A stretch of DNA of 64,000 nt from Actinophytocola sp963840275 (GTDB lineage Bacteria; Actinomycetota; Actinomycetes; Mycobacteriales; Pseudonocardiaceae), in NCBI GenBank assembly GCA_963840275.1, contig CAWIYK010000009.1, positions 186,001-250,000 on the forward strand. Direction: 5' to 3'. Shown in pieces: positions 59,007-64,000 of the stretch. How positions within the stretch are numbered: position 1 is the stretch's first letter; each line of letters starts with the position of its first letter. The notes under the pieces were generated by a model that was given only the letters and a program-made list of their open reading frames with translations, was not told where the DNA came from and did no database searches. Both the position numbers and the translations under genes were made by a program.

Positions 59007-61481
59007 GTGACAGCACCTCCCACCTACACCCGCCCGGTCCGCCGGCCGACGCCACCACCCCCGCCGCCTCCGCCGCCCGGCGGTGAGCTGTCGTCGGCCC
59101 AGTGGTCGATGACCGTGACACCGGTGGTCGCCGCGGTCACGACGCTGTGCGCGTCGCTCGCGCTGTCCGGTGTCATCGAGGGCCTGCGCTGGTGGGGCTA
59201 CGCGGGGGTGGCGGTCACGGTCGTCACGGCGATCGGCCTCGGCCTGCGTGCGGTGCGGACACCGATCCTGCTCGTCGGGCTCGCGCAGATGTTCGCGATC
59301 ATGTGCCTGCTCGTCTCGCTGTTCACCGACAGCGGCATCCTCGGCATCTTCCCCGGTCCCGCGTCGATCGCGGAGCTCGGCGGGGTCCTGCGCGACTCGG
59401 TCGACGTGGTGCAGACCGGCGTGCCGCCGGTGCCGGCGAACGCGGCCGTGCTGTGTCTCGTGGTGATCGCGATCGGGTTGGTCGCCGTCCTCGTCGACAC
59501 GCTCGCGGTGTCCGCCGGCACGCCGGCGGCGTGCGGTCTCGTGCTGCTGTGCGTGTACGCGGTGCCGGCGTCGCTCGCCGACGAGATGCTGCCGTGGTGG
59601 GCGTTCGTGCTCGGCGCGGTGTCGTTCGCGGCGCTGCTCGCGGTCGACGGCGCGCACCGCCACCAGATGTGGCGCAACCGGCCGACGGTGCAGGGCACCG
59701 GCGGCGGCTTCGGCTCGCCGTCGGCCATGGTCTCCGGCGCGGTGGCGATCGCGTTGTTCGCCGGCGCGACGGTCACGGTGATCGGCACGGTCGGCCAGCT
59801 GCCCGGCGGCAACGGCGGCGGTGGCGCGGGCGGCCTCGGGCTGAACCCGTTCACGCAGCTGCGCGGCATGCTCGACCGGGAGGGCAACGTCGAGCTGTTC
59901 CGGGTGCGCAACCTCGGCGACGACCCGCGCCTGCTGCGTGCGCTGACGCTGCCCATCTACGACCGCAGCGGCGGCTGGGGCCGGGGCGACTCCAAGGAAC
60001 TGCCGCGCGGCTACGACGCCAACCGGCCGCTGCCGCCGCCGCCCGGCCACGGCCCGACCGACGAGACCGGTGACATCCAAATCGAGCCGGTCAACTCGGA
60101 GGACTTCTGGGCGCCGGTGGTCGGCGTGCCGCTGCGGTTGCGCGGTCTGCCGGACGGCATGCGGTACGACCCGGAGAGCGGCATGGTCTACAGCGAGTCG
60201 TCGCAGACGCTGCCGGCGTACACCGAGGAGGCCGACCTCACCGAGCCGACCGCGGACGAGCTGCGGTCCGACGGGTACTTCACCTCGCCGGACCAGATCG
60301 ACGACATCTACTCCCGCGACGACCGGCTCCCGCAGGACGTCGTCGAGCTGGCGAACAGGCTGACCGCCGGTCATTCGTCGGTGTTCGACCGGGTGCGGGC
60401 CATCGAGGACTACTTCCAGACGGACAACGGTTTCAAGTACGACACCCAGACTGCCGGCGGCAGCGACGAGAGCGCGCTGGAGGACTTCCTGTTCCGCAGC
60501 AAGTCCGGGTTCTGCGAGCAGTTCGCGTCGGCGATGGCGATCCTGCTGCGCGCGGCGAAGATCCCGTCGCGGGTGGCCATGGGTTACACCGGCGGCTACC
60601 GGAACGGTGACTACCGGACGATCACCACGCAGAACGCGCACGCGTGGGTCGAGGTGTTCTTCCCGAGCTCCGGCTGGGTGACGTTCGACCCGACCCCGCT
60701 GGCCGACGGCACGACCTACACCCCGCCCTACGTCTCGGAGTCCGGCCCGTCCGGCCCGGAGGACGATCCGGAGAACACGAACGAGTCCTCCGCGGCGCCG
60801 ACCGCGCCGAACGCCCCGACCGACACCCCGACCGACGAGGAGACCCAGGAGGCCGGGGCCGCGGCGACCGGTCAGCAGGACGACTCCACCGCGCCGTGGC
60901 TCTGGTGGACGATCGGCGCGATCACGGTGGTCGCGGTCACGCTGACGGTGTTGGGGGTCGCCGGCGGCCGGAATCGGCGCAGAACACGTGGTGGCTCGTG
61001 GTTCGGGCCGCTGGCCATGGCCGCGTGGGCGCTGGTGCTGGTGTTCGGCGCGGCACTCGTGTCGTGGTGGCTCGCCGCGCTCGTGGTGGTGCTGATGGTC
61101 GCGGCCGCGCCCGGTCTGGTGCGGGAGCGGCGGCGGCTGAGCAGGCGGCACGAGGTGCACGCGAACGGCCCGTACGCGGCGACATCGGCGTGGTCGGAGC
61201 TGCTCGCGGAGTCGAAGGACCGAGGCGCGGAGATCAGCTCGACGGAGACCGTGCGGGTGGCCGCCCGCCGGATGGCCCGGGAGCACGCACTGGACGACGG
61301 CGGCAAACGCGCGCTGCGGACCGTGGTCAGCGAGGTGGAGCGCTCCTGGTACGGCGGCCACCAGCACCCGGACCCGACGCTGGCCCCCGCCTTCGACGAC
61401 CTGATCAACGGACTGCGGCGCAGCGACCCACTCGGCTGGCGCGCGAAGGTGCTCCCCCGCTCAGTCCTCCGCCGCCGCTGA
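59007..61481 (+). CDS. TgpA-type membrane transglutaminase-like protein
   Basis: The 824-residue protein has a Pro-rich start, six or seven membrane helices (about 30-260), a DUF3488-like region and an external transglutaminase core with the triad Cys503 (SGFCEQFASAMA), His545 (NAHAWVEVFF) and Asp561 (FDPTP). An acidic, Pro/Thr-rich stretch leads to a last membrane helix pair (LWWTIGAITVVAVTLTVLGVAGG, then WALVLVFGAALVSWWLAALVVV) and a cytosolic tail. It may cross-link or cleave wall peptides; only the fold is shown. GTG start, 6 bp after the DUF58 gene. Confidence 0.92.
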   Translation: MTAPPTYTRPVRRPTPPPPPPPPPGGELSSAQWSMTVTPVVAAVTTLCASLALSGVIEGLRWWGYAGVAVTVVTAIGLGLRAVRTPILLVGLAQMFAIMCLLVSLFTDSGILGIFPGPASIAELGGVLRDSVDVVQTGVPPVPANAAVLCLVVIAIGLVAVLVDTLAVSAGTPAACGLVLLCVYAVPASLADEMLPWWAFVLGAVSFAALLAVDGAHRHQMWRNRPTVQGTGGGFGSPSAMVSGAVAIALFAGATVTVIGTVGQLPGGNGGGGAGGLGLNPFTQLRGMLDREGNVELFRVRNLGDDPRLLRALTLPIYDRSGGWGRGDSKELPRGYDANRPLPPPPGHGPTDETGDIQIEPVNSEDFWAPVVGVPLRLRGLPDGMRYDPESGMVYSESSQTLPAYTEEADLTEPTADELRSDGYFTSPDQIDDIYSRDDRLPQDVVELANRLTAGHSSVFDRVRAIEDYFQTDNGFKYDTQTAGGSDESALEDFLFRSKSGFCEQFASAMAILLRAAKIPSRVAMGYTGGYRNGDYRTITTQNAHAWVEVFFPSSGWVTFDPTPLADGTTYTPPYVSESGPSGPEDDPENTNESSAAPTAPNAPTDTPTDEETQEAGAAATGQQDDSTAPWLWWTIGAITVVAVTLTVLGVAGGRNRRRTRGGSWFGPLAMAAWALVLVFGAALVSWWLAALVVVLMVAAAPGLVRERRRLSRRHEVHANGPYAATSAWSELLAESKDRGAEISSTETVRVAARRMAREHALDDGGKRALRTVVSEVERSWYGGHQHPDPTLAPAFDDLINGLRRSDPLGWRAKVLPRSVLRRR

Positions 61482-61523
61482 CCAACTCACCTGGCCCGAT
61501 CCGGACACCGGCCACACCCCGGA

Positions 61524-61557
61524 CCGGCTGGCTGCCCGAGATCGAGCAGCCGGCCGG
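61524..61557. terminator. Bidirectional terminator hairpin between the transglutaminase and aldehyde dehydrogenase genes
   Basis: CCGGCTGGCTGC (61524-61535) pairs with GCAGCCGGCCGG (61546-61557) with one G:T wobble and a 10-nt loop. It lies in the 88-bp gap between two convergent genes, so it can serve both. No T-run is present. Confidence 0.7.
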
Positions 61558-61569
61558 CACGACGGTGAG

Positions 61570-63132
61570 TCAGACCGACGGGTACCGGTTGTAGTCCGGG
61601 AAGTTGCCGTACAGCAGCTCGTCCTCGGGACCTTGCGTCACGGCGTGCACGAGATGCACGCCACCGACGAAAGCGCCCTTCCACGAACCGCCGCGACCGC
61701 CGAACGGCTCCTCGCGGTCACCACGCGACCGGGGCTTGTTCACGCCCACCTTGAACGCCTGCACGTGCTGCGCCAGGTCCTCCGCCAGCTCGGTGTCGTC
61801 GCACGCGATGCTCGCCACCAGCGCCCCGTTCGACGCGTTCATCTGCGCGAGCAGCTCGGCCTTGGTGTCGACCACGACGATCGTGTCCACCGGGCCGAAC
61901 GGCTCCTCGTGCATGAGCCGCGACGCCCCCGGCGGCGCGAGCAGCGTCGTCGGCGCGACGTACGCGGACGTGTCCTGACCAGGCAGGAACCGGCCGTGGT
62001 CGAGCGAACCGCGGTACAGCGGCACGGCGCCGTGGTGCAGTGCCTCGTCCACCTTCTTGCGCAGGTCGGTCGCCTTGGCCGCGGAGATCATCGGGCCGAA
62101 GTCGAGCACCGGCAGCTCGCCGGAGTCGTCCACGGCGAGCGGGTGGCCGAACTTGATCGACTGCACCACCGGGAGGTAGGTCGCGAGGAACTCGTCGACG
62201 AGGCGCCGCTGCACCACGAACCTCGGGTAGGCCGTGCACCGCTGCTTCGCGTACTCGAAGCCCTTCTTCAGGTGCGCGGCGAGCCCGTCCCAGTCGGAGA
62301 ACTCCCAGATGCCCCAGGTGTTCAGGCCCTCCTGCTCGAGCATGTGCCGCTTGCCGGTGTCGACGAGCTGGGCGGCGACCTTGCCGCCGTTGTCCCGCCC
62401 GCCGACGAACGCGAGCGCGCCGATCTCCATCGACCGCACCAGCGCGCCGGACAGCTTCGAGCCGTCGCCGGACAGCAGCGTGACGGGCAGGCCGGCGTCG
62501 TTCATGAGCGCGTGCGCGACCGTGAGGGAGTACGCGCCGCCCTGCGTCGGGGTCTTCGCGACCACCGCGTTGCCGGCGAGCAGCTGCACGAGCTCCGAGT
62601 GCACCAGCACCGACATCGGGTAGTTCCAGCTCGCGATGTTGCTGACCGGACCGGGCAGCGGGGTCCGCTCGAACGGGCGGCCCTGCACGTCGGTGCCGAG
62701 CATCTCCTCGATGTTCTCGAGGTACCAGCGGACGCCGTCGAGGGCACGGTCCACGTCGGCGCACGCGAGCTTCCACGGCTTGCCGATCTCCCACGCGAGG
62801 AGCAGCGCGAGGTCGTCGCGCGCGTCGGTCATCGCGTCGACCGCGGCCGTGACCCGCGCCTTGCGGTCGGCCAGCGGGACGTCAGCCCACTCGCGGTGCT
62901 GCTGGTGTGCGGCGGCGACGGCCTTCAACGCGGTCGGCTCGTCCACCTTCGACAGCTGGCCGATCGTCGTCTGGTCGACCGGGGTGATCATCGGCGACCG
63001 CTCGCCGCCGTCCTGCCACCGGCCCTCGTACAGGTTCCGCAGACGATCCCCGGCGAAGCCATCGGGCGCCAGCTGGGCTACCCGTTCCGCCAATCGCGTC
63101 CACTGTGCGTGCTCCGGGATGCGCAAACCCAC
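61570..63132 (-). CDS. Aldehyde dehydrogenase family protein
   Basis: The 520-residue NAD(P)-dependent enzyme oxidises an aldehyde to an acid. It has WNYPMSVLVHSELVQLLAGNAVVAKTP (cofactor site), the general-base Glu in MLEQEGLN and catalytic Cys in YAKQRCTAYPRFVV, plus the late HEEPFGPVDTIVVV segment. The substrate is not evident; overall it is closer to the broad-specificity actinobacterial group than to proline or betaine enzymes. GTG at 63132 gives the family-like start MGLRIPEHAQWTRLAERVA. Confidence 0.88.
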   Translation of the reverse strand: MGLRIPEHAQWTRLAERVAQLAPDGFAGDRLRNLYEGRWQDGGERSPMITPVDQTTIGQLSKVDEPTALKAVAAAHQQHREWADVPLADRKARVTAAVDAMTDARDDLALLLAWEIGKPWKLACADVDRALDGVRWYLENIEEMLGTDVQGRPFERTPLPGPVSNIASWNYPMSVLVHSELVQLLAGNAVVAKTPTQGGAYSLTVAHALMNDAGLPVTLLSGDGSKLSGALVRSMEIGALAFVGGRDNGGKVAAQLVDTGKRHMLEQEGLNTWGIWEFSDWDGLAAHLKKGFEYAKQRCTAYPRFVVQRRLVDEFLATYLPVVQSIKFGHPLAVDDSGELPVLDFGPMISAAKATDLRKKVDEALHHGAVPLYRGSLDHGRFLPGQDTSAYVAPTTLLAPPGASRLMHEEPFGPVDTIVVVDTKAELLAQMNASNGALVASIACDDTELAEDLAQHVQAFKVGVNKPRSRGDREEPFGGRGGSWKGAFVGGVHLVHAVTQGPEDELLYGNFPDYNRYPSV

Positions 63133-63285
63133 GGCTAACCTCCATCAGTGTGACGAGTGCCATACCGATGGTGGCCCATGCCCGTAGAGAACACATCCAT
63201 TCTGCGTCGGATATCACGCGCAGAACATGGCCGAGCGCCGCTCTGGCGCACGACTCACGTCGTCGGCGGGCCGTGGCCCGCCGAC

Positions 63286-63690
63286 CTACGGTTCGTCTTC
63301 GAACCGTTTGCGGAAGCGGTCCTCCATGCGTTGCGAGAACGAGCTGCGGCGTGCCTTCGGCGTGCCGCCGCCCTCGTTGTCCTCGGCGCCCTCCTCACCT
63401 TCACCGCCGGCATGACGAATAGCGGAGAGCGTGAGCAAAGCACCGAAGAACATCACCAGGAAGCCGAGCAGACTGACTACCGGGACGCCGCCAGGCTTCA
63501 GCGGCAGGATGACTCCCAGGACCAGCAGAGCGACACCCAGCACAAACAGCGCGATGCCCTGCAGGCGCCGGCGCCGTGACGGGCGACGAAGTCGTGCGCC
63601 CCGCACGCTGGAAGCGAACTTGGGATCCTCGGCGTAAAGCGCACGCTCAATCTGGTCGAGCAGTCGCTGCTCGTGCTCGGAGAGTGGCAT
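63286..63690 (-). CDS. DUF3040 membrane protein
   Basis: The 134-residue protein begins with the DUF3040 signature MPLSEHEQRLLDQIERALYAEDPKFASSVRG. A basic RLRRPSRRRR segment, two membrane helices (LQGIALFVLGVALLVLGVIL, VVSLLGFLVMFFGALLTLSAI) and a charged tail follow. DUF3040 genes are found near mraZ in many actinobacteria; the function is unknown. ATG at 63690 has GGAGGA just upstream; the longer reading to 63741 is not supported. Confidence 0.9.
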   Translation of the reverse strand: MPLSEHEQRLLDQIERALYAEDPKFASSVRGARLRRPSRRRRLQGIALFVLGVALLVLGVILPLKPGGVPVVSLLGFLVMFFGALLTLSAIRHAGGEGEEGAEDNEGGGTPKARRSSFSQRMEDRFRKRFEDEP

Positions 63691-63907
63691 TCGTTCCTCC
63701 TCCGGCACAGCAATCGCGAGCGCCGGGCGATCACGGGTCATGGCCGCCGGACCCGGCGGGCGCCCCCGCTAAAGGGGCGTCACCGTCCAGGATACGAGCC
63801 GCGAGCCTCCGCGACTACCCGATCCGGAATCATGGTCGTATGCATGAGCAAAACCCGGCCGTTCACGAGTCTGTCACGAGGCGTGTCACAGCAAGTCAGG
63901 CGGGTTG

Positions 63908-64000
63908 ATGGAGCCGGCACGGGCCCTGCGGCAGATCGCGTTTCTTCTGGAACGCTCGGGTGAGCCGACGCACAAGGTCCAGGCGTTCCGGCGGGCGGCC
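63908..64000 (+). CDS. PolX-like PHP-domain protein, 5' end only
   Basis: From the ATG at 63908 the open frame runs to the window edge, encoding MEPARALRQIAFLLERSGEPTH and KVQAFRRAA. This is the N-terminal helix-hairpin-helix start of actinobacterial PHP proteins related to DNA polymerase X / YwpH, which often lie beside the dcw cluster. Only 31 codons are visible, so the PHP domain itself is not seen. A TTG just upstream is an alternative start. Expected role, from family knowledge, is a DNA-repair or phosphoesterase function. Confidence 0.65.
   Translation, partial: MEPARALRQIAFLLERSGEPTHKVQAFRRAA

Overview
The window is a stretch of chromosome from a very high-GC actinomycete, most likely of the Pseudonocardiaceae type (Amycolatopsis or Saccharothrix relatives). 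This placement is an inference from gene content. The evidence is the DivIVA/SepF/FtsZ polar-growth gene set, an actinobacterial DnaE1, an ileS gene behind a T-box, a SAM-IV riboswitch, DUF3040 and SWIM-type accessory proteins, and almost exclusive G/C at third codon positions. No tRNA, rRNA, CRISPR array, transposase or prophage gene was seen.

Left part (1-24,000). A damaged quinone oxidoreductase and a secreted phosphodiester glycosidase are followed by a tandem 22-bp repeat and dnaE1. Next come small stand-alone genes: a uridine-kinase-like protein with no usable P-loop, OsmC, a GNAT acetyltransferase, a LysE exporter and an unknown. A sugar-type ABC importer lies downstream of a PHP-family phosphoesterase, probably in one operon, and its ATPase gene is frameshifted. 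Then follow an AsnC-type winged-helix protein with a long Pro/Gln-rich linker, rluA-family and lspA genes, a class-V aminotransferase behind a SAM-IV riboswitch, the divergent transhydrogenase sthA, a cation/proton antiporter and a secreted M28 aminopeptidase.

Middle (24,400-34,000). ileS with its T-box leader is followed, reading against transcription, by a membrane protein (frameshifted), divIVA/wag31, yggT, sepF, yggS, pgeF (frameshifted) and ftsZ. ftsZ has a clear promoter and a 14-bp terminator hairpin. A DinB-family gene sits between ftsQ and ftsZ.

Right part (34,000-64,000). This is the division and cell-wall (dcw) cluster, read leftwards: mraZ, rsmH, ftsL, ftsI, then murE, murF, mraY, murD, ftsW, murG, murC, ftsQ. 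Most neighbours overlap by 1-4 nt (ATGA, GTGA, TGATG, TTGA). The cluster is split between ftsI and murE by about 7 kb of unrelated genes: a haloalkane-dehalogenase-like enzyme, a SWIM protein, a siderophore-interacting protein, a UvrA-like ABC protein with a TetR regulator and twin operators, and a rhomboid protease. Divergent from mraZ is a MoxR ATPase / DUF58 / transglutaminase operon. Both sides of that intergenic region carry MraZ-box-like TGGGG repeats.

Most unusual points: (1) a 78-nt repeat-borne mini-ORF that exactly bridges murG to murC and recurs in front of the PHP gene, overlapping the following start codon by 4 nt in both copies; (2) the interrupted dcw cluster; (3) MraZ-box-like decamers facing both mraZ and the moxR operon; (4) SAM-IV control of an uncharacterised class-V PLP enzyme; (5) a set of single-base insertions in four genes, each of which restores an exact full-length protein when removed. 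Such a pattern points to sequence error at least as much as to gene decay.
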